Below, in pieces: positions 8,405 to 16,617 of a DNA stretch of 30,713 nucleotides (within the stretch, counting starts at the first letter, position 1; every line of letters begins with the position of its first letter). Made by a program: the position numbers and the translations under genes. The DNA is from Clostridia bacterium (GTDB lineage: Bacteria; Bacillota_A; Clostridia; Christensenellales; Aristaeellaceae): assembly GCA_017509065.1 (NCBI GenBank), contig JAFWQM010000208.1, positions 1-30,713 on the forward strand, written 5' to 3'. The notes under the pieces were generated by a model. The model was given only the letters and a program-made list of their open reading frames with translations, had not been told where the DNA came from and ran no database searches.

Positions 8405-9151
8405 TTAGGCCAGGTCTTTCACCAGCGCCGCCGCATCGGCGTCCAGCAGGAATTCGCAATTAGGGTGCAATTGCAGCACGGAGGCGGGGAAATCCGTGGT
8501 GACGGGGCCTTTCAGCATTTGACGCACTACCTCCGCCTTGTGGCTGCCCTTAGCGATCAGTACGATGCGGCGGGAGCGCATGATGGTGCGGATTCCCAAG
8601 GTAAGTCCACCCAGGGGATAATCGTCCGCAACACCCGTTTCCCTTCGCACGCGGGCTTCAAAAATGGGGTCCATGGGTGATACCCAGGTTTCCGATTCAA
8701 AGGGCGTGCCCGGCTGATTGATGCCGATGTGGCCATTGTAGCCCAGGCCCAGCATTTGCAAATCGATGCCGCCCCGCTGCTCCAGGGCTTCCTGGAAGCG
8801 GCGGCATTCCTCCGCGTAATCATCGGAAATCGTACTGGGCATAATGAACCGCTCGTCGGGAATATTCAGCGCGTCGGCGATCTGTTCCCGAATCATGGTA
8901 TAGCAGCAGCCCGGGTAGGAACGGGGCAGATTGGTCAATTCATCCACGTTGAACAAGGTCACGCGGCTTGTGTCGAAGGGGTACTGCCGGTAAATGTCCG
9001 ACACGATGGCGTGCATGTTTTTGGTAGTTTGTCCAGTGCTCAGGCCAATGACCGCATCGGGCTTTTTCAGCATTTGCCCGATGATCCGCCAGGCGGCCAT
9101 CACATCAAAATCATGCTCTGTGGGCGCAATGGTGATTTTCAGATTTTTCAT
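8405..9151 (-). CDS. NagB-like glucosamine-6-phosphate deaminase/isomerase
   Basis: The 248-residue product belongs to the NagB family, which turns glucosamine-6-phosphate into fructose-6-phosphate and ammonia. The phosphate loop (AVIGLSTGQTTK), the NVDE motif with the Asp equal to E. coli D72 (here D70) and the active-site run LGLGYNGHIGINQPGTPFES are all present. Counting residues against E. coli NagB (as I remember it), H143 is kept as H141, but D141 is N139 and E148 is Q146. The Asn is common in Gram-positive members; the Gln is unusual and could alter activity or substrate. The preferred start is the ATG at 9151 with GGAAGG seven bases upstream; a TTG two codons earlier overlaps the ROK stop. 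Confidence 0.87.
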   Translation of the reverse strand: MKNLKITIAPTEHDFDVMAAWRIIGQMLKKPDAVIGLSTGQTTKNMHAIVSDIYRQYPFDTSRVTLFNVDELTNLPRSYPGCCYTMIREQIADALNIPDERFIMPSTISDDYAEECRRFQEALEQRGGIDLQMLGLGYNGHIGINQPGTPFESETWVSPMDPIFEARVRRETGVADDYPLGGLTLGIRTIMRSRRIVLIAKGSHKAEVVRQMLKGPVTTDFPASVLQLHPNCEFLLDADAAALVKDLA

Positions 9152-9153
9152 GG

Positions 9154-10131
9154 TCAATCCTTCCTTTCCCGCAATTCTTCATAGCCCCGGATGGCGTTGG
9201 CGCACGCGCCGATGAGCCCGGCGTAATGGGAATCCATTTTCGTCAATTGCACACCTTTGGTCACATACCGCATGGTGTGGGCGCTGAAATACTGCTCCGC
9301 CCGTTTCAGCAAAAAGCCGTCCGCCACCACGCCGCCGCCCAGCACGATGGCCTCCGGATCGCATACTCGGACGATGTTCATAATCAGGTTGGCCAGGGCT
9401 TTGGCGGCGTTTTCCGTCAGTTCCCTGCACAGGCTGTCCGTATCGGACAGAGCGAACACCTCCTGTACGCTGACCCGGCCTTCCTTTGGGATATTCAGCT
9501 TGGTATTCGTATATTTGGGGACAAACCGCCGGGCGCAGGCGTCGATGCCGGAGCCGGAAGCGATCAATTCCACACAGTCCTTCCGCCCACAGGCGCAGGG
9601 AATGCCCAGGGTCAGCCCGGAGGAGGAGTGTCCCACCTCGCCCGCGTTGGCGTGCCCGCCACGAATCAAATGTCCCGCCGTCACGATGCCTGTTCCGATG
9701 CCGGTGCCCACGTTGATATACGCAAAATCGTTGGTGTCTTTTCCAACGCCGAACAGTCCTTCCGCAGCAGCGGCGCTTTTTACGTCGTTGTCGATGAAGC
9801 AGGGCAGGGAAAAACGGGCTGCGATCCTGTCCGCAAGGGGAACCGCGTTTCCGTCCCGCTCGTCCACCTTCAGCCAAATCCCGTTTTTGCCATCGACATG
9901 CCCCGTTAGCCCGATGCCAATGGCGCAGGGCTGATAACCGGGGGTGGACTGGGAAAGGAAGGATGATAAAGCTTGTGCCAGGAAAGCATAGGCGGCCTCA
10001 TGGTCCATTTGCCCGGAGGCTTTCTTTTCAACGTGCAGCAGGTTTCCCTGCCGATCCATTTCGCCCAGCAGCAGCTTGGTGCCGCCCAAATCCATGCCGA
10101 TATAGGATGGTAAGAAAGGTGCCATCTTCAT
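9154..10131 (-). CDS. ROK family sugar kinase
   Basis: The 325-residue protein is a ROK-family sugar kinase. It shows the N-terminal phosphate loop (IGMDLGGTKLLLGE, residues 11-24), the catalytic Asp in FIDNDVKSA (D116), the sugar-binding GEVGH (E165, H168) and the zinc site CACGRKDC (C179, C181, C186). Family members phosphorylate glucose, N-acetylglucosamine, N-acetylmannosamine, fructose, allose or glucosamine. Its neighbours (NagB-like gene 2 bases downstream, GH9 gene upstream) suggest an amino sugar. I chose the ATG at 10131, which has GGGAGG six bases upstream and gives a normal N-terminus. An alternative ATG at 10194 overlaps the GH9 stop (ATGA) and would add 21 hydrophilic residues. 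Confidence 0.9.
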   Translation of the reverse strand: MKMAPFLPSYIGMDLGGTKLLLGEMDRQGNLLHVEKKASGQMDHEAAYAFLAQALSSFLSQSTPGYQPCAIGIGLTGHVDGKNGIWLKVDERDGNAVPLADRIAARFSLPCFIDNDVKSAAAAEGLFGVGKDTNDFAYINVGTGIGTGIVTAGHLIRGGHANAGEVGHSSSGLTLGIPCACGRKDCVELIASGSGIDACARRFVPKYTNTKLNIPKEGRVSVQEVFALSDTDSLCRELTENAAKALANLIMNIVRVCDPEAIVLGGGVVADGFLLKRAEQYFSAHTMRYVTKGVQLTKMDSHYAGLIGACANAIRGYEELRERKD

Positions 10132-10190
10132 GGTGGTCCTCCCGCTCTGTTCGTCTTTATCCTCTGTCAGTTTCGACCGCTCCTGCCGGT

Positions 10191-12551
10191 TCATGCTTCC
10201 TCCTTGAACGTGTCCGCGCACAGCCACAGCATACGGCAAGCCGCTGCGCCCCATACCTCCCGGAAGGTGGCGTTGTTGTTCTGAGGCCAATACGGCGCGT
10301 CCTCGTTCCCCAAGGTTTCGATGCCTACCGGCACCTCGCCCACGCATTCGCCGCACAGCACCGCGTATTGGCGGCACCAATTGGACCCGTCCCCATACAC
10401 CAAAGATTGTCCAAAGGGATTCTTTCCCCACATCCAATACAATTGCTCGTGGGCGATTTGGACAAGCTGCTGATCATGAAAATAGCCGCCCAGGATAGAC
10501 GCGGCTTTCCCCGCGGACAAAAGCACCGCGCTGTTGCCACGGAAGGAGAACCAAACGGGGAAATTCCGAATCACATAGCCCGGAGCAACTTCCGTGCCGT
10601 GCCGCAGCTGCGCTTTATAATTTTCTTTTTCCGCTTCATAATCACAGGCCACGTGCAGGAAGCGGAACAGCGCTTGATCCTCCGCTTCGTCCATGCGGTG
10701 CACCCCGGCGGGCAGCATCCCATATGGCGCGGTGTTACCTGCAATGGCTTTCAGATATTCGCCATACCGCCGCATGCATTTTTCCCATTGAGACTTTTCT
10801 TTCGCGTCCGGGAGGGAAACGCAGGCGGCTTCCAAGGCCTTCATAAATTGATGCTCCCGGGATTGATGGTTAAAGTGCACGATGGCGCTTTGATTTTCAT
10901 CTCGGTAGAAAAAGCCGGTGAAGGGCAAGCCGGCAGCGCCTGTTTCCTGGCAGGCCATCAGCTTTTCGGCGTTTTCCAGGATTTCCGCCCGGTATGAAGG
11001 TTCTTTGGTGGCTCTGAACAGCAGGCTTGCGCTCCACAAACGCACCGCGTGATATTGAGAAAGGCCGGAATTCCAGGTGTGTTCATACATCTGTGCCGGA
11101 TCGACCCCGGTTTGGCTGAAAGTCTCCACGGCAAAATCAAAATCCTGCTTTGCTGCATGCAAAGCGGTGGCAGCCAGCGGCGGCTCCTCGTCCTGAAGGG
11201 TCAGGGCAGCGAAGGCCTCCACTCCGGAAAACAGGAAGTTTTCATAGGAATGGTTGTGCACTCGAGCGGAAATATCGTCAAAGGTGCCAATGATATTATC
11301 CGTGTACCGGGTGGCTCCGGCGGAGGTGGCACGATAGCCGTCCCCAAAACGGGTTTTCAGGATAAAGTCCAGGCCCCAGCGAGCTTCTTCCATTAAACGG
11401 ACATGCAGCGGATCGTTCGCTTTTACCCGTACCGCGCATTCCAGGAGCGCCTGGGTGATTTCTGCGGTTTGAGCAGCTTGCTGGGAAACGTCTCCTGCGT
11501 CATGCCAGCCGCCGCAGAAGGGAATCATTTTACCCTGATGCCGGGCAATAATATCCTGGTGACACATACCGTGTTTTCCCGGAACGGGCGTGCCGCATCG
11601 CAGGCAGAAAAAGAAATTGATCAGCCGCCATACCGTAGCGCGGCATAGATCATCGGAGATTTCAAAGACGCTGCTTTCCACGTCGTCTGTTTTCAGTCGA
11701 TACAAACCGGGCTTTTTGACGGCGGAAAAATCAGCGGTATGGAAGGAACCACGCTCATTTTGAAGCAACTGTACCGGGCCTTGAAAAACGCAGTTTCCGT
11801 TTTTTTCTGATATAATTTGGAAAGCGGCGGAATCAGTGGTCAGAACTGCCGTTTTTTCATCATTCAGGAAATAACCCACGGAGGACAGGCGGACGCCGGG
11901 CTGGGGATTCACCCAACCATACTCAAATTCCGGTTGGTCAACCGCTTCCAGGCGGATATTCCGCACATCATAAACCAATTGCCCCGGCGCGCCGCTGTCG
12001 CAGCCGCTCAGAAAGACGTAAAGGTTCAGCTTCGTTACGGCGTCCCGGGGCATAGCGTCAAATTCCCAAATGCAAGTCTGCCACACATCCCTGTCCAGGT
12101 CAAACACCGTGGCGCCTTCCCGAAAATAGGGATCGGGCAGGGGCGTTTCTCCGACGTTCACGATGGACAGATTCAAATGCTGCACCTGTTGGCCCGCTGA
12201 CCTTGGTCGCACCTCCAGGACGATGCGGTGGTAGGGCTGCCAATCCATGAGCGGAAAAGAAAAGGAAATCAGCGCCGTGCCGAAATTGGAATAATCCCCA
12301 TCCGGTGAAGCGCCTTTGGGCCAATGGCCGCTTGTCAGCGGGGCGGAAAAGGTCAATTCATCGCCATTTACCTGAAGAACTGTATCATTTTCCACCGTGG
12401 GCTGAACGCCATTCCCCGAAGGAAACAGGGGAAAAGCTGCCGTGACTTTCTTTTTTATGAACCGCGCTTCCAGGCTTTCCTCCCGATGCAGCGGCAACGG
12501 ACGGTGCACATACAGTGAATCCCGCAATTCCTTCATCAATCGCTCGTTCAT
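10191..12551 (-). CDS. GH9-family glycosidase with N-terminal Ig-like domain, cytoplasmic
   Basis: The product has 786 residues and no signal peptide. Residues 1-210 look like a carbohydrate-binding beta-sandwich. Residues about 215-300 form the 'cellulase N-terminal Ig-like' domain (RLSSVGYFLNDEKTAVL). Residues 305-786 form the family 9 (alpha/alpha)6 barrel, with the catalytic pair in GGWHDAGD (D351, D354) and the likely acid in NATFREVWG (E765), next to YWMWGKNPFGQSL. GH9 contains endoglucanases and also exo-acting enzymes, including exo-beta-glucosaminidases that work inside the cell. Its position as first gene before a ROK kinase and NagB favours release of an amino sugar, but this is inference. 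The ATG has GGAGGA about eight bases upstream. Confidence 0.85.
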   Translation of the reverse strand: MNERLMKELRDSLYVHRPLPLHREESLEARFIKKKVTAAFPLFPSGNGVQPTVENDTVLQVNGDELTFSAPLTSGHWPKGASPDGDYSNFGTALISFSFPLMDWQPYHRIVLEVRPRSAGQQVQHLNLSIVNVGETPLPDPYFREGATVFDLDRDVWQTCIWEFDAMPRDAVTKLNLYVFLSGCDSGAPGQLVYDVRNIRLEAVDQPEFEYGWVNPQPGVRLSSVGYFLNDEKTAVLTTDSAAFQIISEKNGNCVFQGPVQLLQNERGSFHTADFSAVKKPGLYRLKTDDVESSVFEISDDLCRATVWRLINFFFCLRCGTPVPGKHGMCHQDIIARHQGKMIPFCGGWHDAGDVSQQAAQTAEITQALLECAVRVKANDPLHVRLMEEARWGLDFILKTRFGDGYRATSAGATRYTDNIIGTFDDISARVHNHSYENFLFSGVEAFAALTLQDEEPPLAATALHAAKQDFDFAVETFSQTGVDPAQMYEHTWNSGLSQYHAVRLWSASLLFRATKEPSYRAEILENAEKLMACQETGAAGLPFTGFFYRDENQSAIVHFNHQSREHQFMKALEAACVSLPDAKEKSQWEKCMRRYGEYLKAIAGNTAPYGMLPAGVHRMDEAEDQALFRFLHVACDYEAEKENYKAQLRHGTEVAPGYVIRNFPVWFSFRGNSAVLLSAGKAASILGGYFHDQQLVQIAHEQLYWMWGKNPFGQSLVYGDGSNWCRQYAVLCGECVGEVPVGIETLGNEDAPYWPQNNNATFREVWGAAACRMLWLCADTFKEEA

Positions 12552-12602
12552 CCATGTTTCCTCCTCGTGCTGTTGAGTAGGTTCGTTTTTCAGGATGGCT
12601 CG

Positions 12603-12631
12603 ATTGTATTATGAAAACGTTTACATTTCAA
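12603..12631 (-). promoter_or_regulatory. Promoter of the GH9-to-GH42 operon
   Basis: On the minus strand TTGAAA (12631-12626) and TACAAT (12608-12603) are 17 bases apart. Transcription would start near 12596, about 45 bases before the GH9 ATG. The seven or eight genes downstream on the same strand follow with short gaps and lack convincing promoters of their own. Confidence 0.7.
12612..12625 (-). promoter_or_regulatory. cre-like / LacI-type operator within the promoter spacer
   Basis: The 14-mer TGTAAACGTTTTCA on the minus strand is a near-perfect palindrome around a central CG and fits the catabolite-responsive element of CcpA (TGNNANCGNTNNCA). It occupies the 17-base spacer between -35 and -10, where a bound repressor would block RNA polymerase. 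CcpA or another LacI-family regulator is the likely ligand; none is encoded in the window. Confidence 0.75.
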
Positions 12632-13139
12632 CATAAAGAATACCCAAATTCTGTTATTGATTATTCGCCAGATTACACAAAAATAAACAGATTCTCGATT
12701 GTCTCTTGTGCGTTCCTGTATGATTTGTTAGAATACCATATCTTCAAGGCATCCATTTTCGCCGTTCCTCCAGTTTAGAATGATTTTCTTTTATTTTAGC
12801 ATGAATAAAATAAAAGGTAATGGAAAAATGTCTACTTGTATATGGTATTGTGATGATTATTCTTTGTGGTGAATGATCCGATTGGGCTGAAGCGTAAATA
12901 TGCCGGAACCTTCTCGGCGTATTGCATCGTTGTAAACAAATGCGGAGCATTGCAGTAATTGATGAAAATATTATTCAGGTGGTATGAGGGACGGATTATC
13001 ACACATATCAACGAGCAAGTAGAGCAGGCGAATGAATGACGGAATCAGGCGAATGTTGAGCAGGTCGGTACCAGAACGGTACATACGGTACAAGGAGAGG
13101 ACGACCCATTACCTCCATTCCATTCAAAATTGTATCTTC
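12632..13139. other. Gap between the GH9 promoter and the GH2 stop; no gene seen
   Basis: About 500 bases hold no reading frame that looks real. A 68-codon minus-strand frame (12744-12950) is AT-rich, has no ribosome site and resembles nothing known to me. Near 12900-12925 a short hairpin (GCCGGAACCTTCTCGGC) lacks a T-run. The part from about 12985 to 13130 has a codon-like texture on the plus strand with stops (GAGCAGGCGAATGA and variants recur), which may be decayed coding DNA of unknown origin. No clear terminator for the GH2 gene was found. Confidence 0.4.
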
Positions 13140-15173
13140 TCAATTCCTTTCCCGTCGGGGTTGGACAGCAGTCAGGGAATAAATCTCTGGCTCCTTTTCC
13201 ACCCGCTCCAGCACGGCGGAATCGCTTACGCTTCCTGCCTGGGCGGTGATGGTGTTAAAGCCCATTCGCAGCGTTACATAGAAAACGAATACCTTATCCG
13301 CCGCTTTCATTTCATGGAGCGCGCCGTTTACGTACAGCGTTACGGCGGGCTGATTGGAATACACCCGGATTTGGATCGCTTCTCCGCTGCGCTGGGCATA
13401 GCGTTTCCCGCAGATATGGACCATAGGTTCTGGGTTCCAATAGGCTTTATAGATATAATAGCTGTCCTTTTTAATCCTCCTGTCCATAGTGACAAGGCCC
13501 TTGTTGTTCCGGCCCGCCACGCCGCCCTCGTTTCGGGCGGCGGCTCCGAAATCAAACATATTCCATACATAACTTCCCCACACCCAGGGGCGCTGGGCAA
13601 ACACTCGGGCCAGCTCCTCATGGTACAGGGCCTGGTACTCCTCGGAGTAATCCTTGGGCACAGGAGCGGCGGAATGATAGGTCAAAATACCTTCACAGCC
13701 GTATTCGGACACGCCGATGCAGCGTTGGGGGAATTTCTTGTGGTAAGCATCCAGCCAGGGACCGTTATCCGCGATGCTGCCGCCATACCAGCCAAAGTAA
13801 TGATTGTAAGCTTCTACATCCGTAATATCGTGCAAGCCGCAGTCATCCGGCGTCATGGAAACGTGCGCCAAGGTGGTAAGCCGGGTGGAATCCAGGGATT
13901 TGACAAGGCTTTCCAGCGCCCGGTGATTTTCCACCAGCTGATCGCTCAGCTTGCCCGCCAGCAGCACTTCATTGGATAAGCCCCAGAAGCAGATACAGGG
14001 GTGATTGTAATTCTGGATGATCAATTCCTTCATCTGGCTGACGCAGTTTTCATGGGCGGCTGGGTCTTCGTTCATGATCGTGATGAAAGGAATTTCCGCC
14101 CATACCACAAAGCCCAGTTCATCACACGCGTCATAAAAATCCTGGGCGTGCTGATAATGGGCAAGACGGATGGAATTAGCCCCCAGTTCCTTGATGAGTC
14201 GGGCGTCCTCATAATGATCCTCCCGGGTGAGGGCATTACCTTGGTACAGTTTATCCTGATGCCTGCTGACGCCGCGCAGGGGTGTGGCCTTGCCGTTCAG
14301 GAAAAAGCCGTCCCGGGAGCTGCACGAAAAGCTGCGCACGCCGCAGCGGACGGAGATTTCATCATACACCTCATTGCGGCGCACAAGCTGTGCGTTGAGC
14401 GTGTATAGGTAGGGGTGATCCGGGCTCCACAATTTGGCTTGGTTCACCGGCAGGGAGACGCGCGGATCGGCCGCGGGCCGGGCGGCGAAGGCCGCTTCTC
14501 TGCCTTCGCCGTCCAGGAGACTGTAAAGCACGGTGAAATTTTCATCGGCGTTTTTTACAAAGGATTCGATTGTAAAGACAGCCCCGCCATTACCGTCTGG
14601 CCGGGGGGTGACCATGATCCCGGGTCCGCCGAAATCATCCAGATCAAAATGCGCGTCGGGCACGCTGATCAGGTTCACGCCTCGATAAAGCCCGCCGTAA
14701 AAGGTAAAATCAGCGTGCTGGGGGTATACGTTGGTACGGTACTCATTGCTCACCTTGATGGCCAGCAGATTCTCCTTGCCCGAAGCGCACAGCGCCGTCA
14801 CATCTGCCCGAAAAGCGGAATAGCCGCCTTCGTGGTATACCGCTTTCTGTCCGTTCACATAGACCGTGGCCTGCTGCCCCGCGGCGAGGATTTCCACATA
14901 CACCCGCCCACCAGGCAGGGGCTGGCAAGGCGTTTTGAAGGTTTTATAGTACCAATAGCTGCCCCGGTCATAGTGCGGAGTAGGCGGGCCGCTCAGATCG
15001 CCACGGCTCCAGTCCTTGGCAGGCGCATCGATGTCATGGCCGTCATGGCCGTCTACGGCATTCCAGGTGTGGGGGAGAGTTACACAGACACCATCCTCCG
15101 GGATTTGCCCCGGCATACCGGTATCCCGATGGACAAACAGCCAATCCTGGTTCAGGGAAATGATCTTTCTCAT
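13140..15173 (-). CDS. GH2 beta-glycosidase (beta-galactosidase-like)
   Basis: This 677-residue enzyme has the glycoside hydrolase family 2 plan: an N-terminal sugar-binding jelly roll (SLNQDWLFVHRD, GSYWYYKTF, GGLYRGVNLI), an Ig-like domain (about 185-285) and a TIM barrel from FFLNGKATPLRGVSRHQD. The acid/base Glu is in FWGLSNE (E402) and the nucleophile in CIGVSEYG (E490). A C-terminal beta-sandwich follows (VTLYVNGALHE). There is no signal peptide, so it acts in the cytoplasm. Beta-galactosidase is the most likely activity; beta-glucuronidase cannot be excluded. An ATG at 15200 exists, but the ATG at 15173 has AAAAGGAGG four bases upstream and is preferred. It follows the AraC gene by 131 bases on the same strand. 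Confidence 0.9.
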   Translation of the reverse strand: MRKIISLNQDWLFVHRDTGMPGQIPEDGVCVTLPHTWNAVDGHDGHDIDAPAKDWSRGDLSGPPTPHYDRGSYWYYKTFKTPCQPLPGGRVYVEILAAGQQATVYVNGQKAVYHEGGYSAFRADVTALCASGKENLLAIKVSNEYRTNVYPQHADFTFYGGLYRGVNLISVPDAHFDLDDFGGPGIMVTPRPDGNGGAVFTIESFVKNADENFTVLYSLLDGEGREAAFAARPAADPRVSLPVNQAKLWSPDHPYLYTLNAQLVRRNEVYDEISVRCGVRSFSCSSRDGFFLNGKATPLRGVSRHQDKLYQGNALTREDHYEDARLIKELGANSIRLAHYQHAQDFYDACDELGFVVWAEIPFITIMNEDPAAHENCVSQMKELIIQNYNHPCICFWGLSNEVLLAGKLSDQLVENHRALESLVKSLDSTRLTTLAHVSMTPDDCGLHDITDVEAYNHYFGWYGGSIADNGPWLDAYHKKFPQRCIGVSEYGCEGILTYHSAAPVPKDYSEEYQALYHEELARVFAQRPWVWGSYVWNMFDFGAAARNEGGVAGRNNKGLVTMDRRIKKDSYYIYKAYWNPEPMVHICGKRYAQRSGEAIQIRVYSNQPAVTLYVNGALHEMKAADKVFVFYVTLRMGFNTITAQAGSVSDSAVLERVEKEPEIYSLTAVQPRRERN

Positions 15174-15198
15174 GGTATCCTCCTTTTGGGATTCAATC

Positions 15199-15228
15199 AT
15201 TACACGGAATAATCCATGCTGCTGGCAA
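15199..15228 (-). promoter_or_regulatory. Possible promoter of the GH2 gene
   Basis: On the minus strand TTGCCA (15228-15223) and TGTAAT (15204-15199) are 18 bases apart, with an expected start about 20 bases before the GH2 ATG. It would allow the GH2 gene to be expressed apart from the AraC gene. The boxes are imperfect, so read-through from the regulator gene is also possible. Confidence 0.35.
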
Positions 15229-15304
15229 ATAGCAAGGCGCTTTTGCAGGCTTTTTTCTATGAAATGATTTCGGGAAACGAAGAAAGCGTGACGTTTCCTC
15301 CCGG

Positions 15305-16300
15305 TCAGGGGTCCACCAACACGCCGGGGTCGCTAATGTTGGTAGACTGGTGCAGCGACCAAATGCTGGGCTTTTTTTCGTCGTCCCGGCTATGCCCTTC
15401 CTCCTGCGTCAGGCCCATGGCCGCTGCGCGCAGCGGCAGGGGATCGCCGTTTTCGTTGATGGTGCGTTTATCATCGATGGGCGAATGACCCATTTGCTTC
15501 ATGTAGGCGCGGTAAAAATTCGTGTAATCCCCGAACCCGGCGGCCGTGCTGGCCTGGGCGGCGGGATAGCCGTTGATCAGCAATTGCTGGGCGTAATTCA
15601 GGCGGCGTCGGGTCACGTATTCCATGACCGTAGTGCCAAGCTGGGTGCGGAACAATTGGTTCAGCTTGCTTTTGGAAATATGCGCATAGCCGCTCAGATC
15701 ATCCAGGGTCATTTTCTCCGTCAGGTTTTGATGGATGTAGGACAGCACCGGCTTTAGCTCCTGATATTCGCTGTAATAGGAAGGAATGCGGGCGGAGGAT
15801 CGCAAATCGCCCTCATGAATCAGCAGCATCCCCAGCAGCGCCTCCAAAATGACGCTGGCCATTGCGTCGCATACGTCCTGGGGCATGCCGATCACACGCT
15901 CCACATCCAGCATCAAGGGCAGAAAGCCTAAGGATTCGGCGTTGGTAATAATATAGGGAATAGGGCTCGTTCCGTTTCGGATGGTCTCTTCCGTGGGAAG
16001 ACTGCCCATTAAAAGCTGCCGATGCTCCAGAGAAATGATCTCTTCCGTAAAATGAAAGGTAAACCGCTCATAGGTTGCATTGGACAAAACATGGATGCCG
16101 TGAAACACGTTCGGCGCGATCACGATCAGCGTATGGGGCTGCATCACGTATTCAATGCCGCCGTATAAAAAATGCACGTCGCCGGACAAAAAATAATACA
16201 GCTCGTAAAAGGCATGGCTATGGATCAAAAAATGCTCGGATGTTTTATGGCTGATATTGTGGGCCAGGGAATAGGTGGTGGACCGCAAATCTGTGGACAT
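15305..16300 (-). CDS. AraC-family transcriptional regulator
   Basis: The 331-residue protein has an N-terminal cupin-type ligand domain (HSHAFYELYYFLSGDVHFLY, then PHTLIVIAPNVFHGIHV) and a C-terminal double helix-turn-helix domain. The latter runs from about residue 185: MTLDDLSGYAHISKSKLNQL, a linker helix MEYVTRRRLNYAQQLL, and the second motif AASTAAGFGDYTNFYRAYMK in similar form, ending with GHSPIDDK. A tail of about 45 residues follows. Such proteins sense a sugar and activate uptake and degradation genes. It is divergent from the solute-binding protein gene, and a pair of direct repeats at 16473-16504 in the shared region is its likely target. The ribosome site GGGAG is five bases before ATG. 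Confidence 0.93.
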   Translation of the reverse strand: MSTDLRSTTYSLAHNISHKTSEHFLIHSHAFYELYYFLSGDVHFLYGGIEYVMQPHTLIVIAPNVFHGIHVLSNATYERFTFHFTEEIISLEHRQLLMGSLPTEETIRNGTSPIPYIITNAESLGFLPLMLDVERVIGMPQDVCDAMASVILEALLGMLLIHEGDLRSSARIPSYYSEYQELKPVLSYIHQNLTEKMTLDDLSGYAHISKSKLNQLFRTQLGTTVMEYVTRRRLNYAQQLLINGYPAAQASTAAGFGDYTNFYRAYMKQMGHSPIDDKRTINENGDPLPLRAAAMGLTQEEGHSRDDEKKPSIWSLHQSTNISDPGVLVDP

Positions 16301-16337
16301 GAAATCTCCCGCTTTCGTTTGTATTCCGATTGGTTAT

Positions 16338-16366
16338 ATTGTACAGGAAGAAAAATGAATTTGCAA
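16338..16366 (-). promoter_or_regulatory. Promoter of the AraC-family gene
   Basis: On the minus strand TTGCAA (16366-16361) and TACAAT (16343-16338) are 17 bases apart, about 38 bases before the regulator's ATG. The bases ATTTGCAA around the -35 resemble the core of the direct repeats at 16473-16504, so the regulator may also bind here and control itself. Confidence 0.6.
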
Positions 16367-16472
16367 GCGAAAATATTGCTGATTGACCATAACCTTTTGA
16401 AAATAGCGCCAATATTTCTGAAATCCGTGTTTTATATGGTCAGTATTTTTATTTTTTATCTGAATCAAAAAT

Positions 16473-16504
16473 ATATTTGCAATATTATAAGTGATATTTG
16501 CAAT
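16473..16504 (+). promoter_or_regulatory. Paired direct repeats, likely AraC-type operator
   Basis: ATATTTGCAAT occurs twice without mismatch, at 16473-16483 and 16494-16504. Start-to-start spacing is 21 bases, two turns of the helix, in the same orientation. This is the classical arrangement for an AraC-type dimer. The second repeat ends on the first base of the -35 box of the downstream promoter, as expected for an activator that contacts RNA polymerase. Confidence 0.75.
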
Positions 16505-16532
16505 GGACAATCAGGGCGTTTTCCCCCATAAT
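16504..16532 (+). promoter_or_regulatory. Promoter of the importer/GH88/GH3 operon
   Basis: TGGACA (16504-16509) and CATAAT (16527-16532) are 17 bases apart. The -35 is off consensus at the first positions, which fits a promoter needing an activator bound at the adjacent repeats. Transcription would begin near 16539, about 80 bases before the solute-binding protein start. Confidence 0.65.
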
Positions 16533-16617
16533 GAAGCTATCATGATGCCGGATAAGCGGCGTCACAAGCAACGCCCCATGAGATGCGTCTTATGGAAAAA
16601 AGCAAGGAGGAAAACCT

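Noticed and set aside
10132..10437. N-terminal extension of the ROK kinase up to 10437
   Set aside because: The extra stretch is the wrong-frame reading of the GH9 gene's end; ROK proteins start close to the phosphate loop, and a good ribosome site lies before 10131.
9963..10997. Plus-strand frame of 344 codons over the ROK and GH9 genes
   Set aside because: It crosses the junction of two well-supported minus-strand genes and resembles no protein.
12744..12950. 68-codon minus-strand frame in the gap before the GH9 promoter
   Set aside because: No ribosome site, unusual composition, no known likeness.
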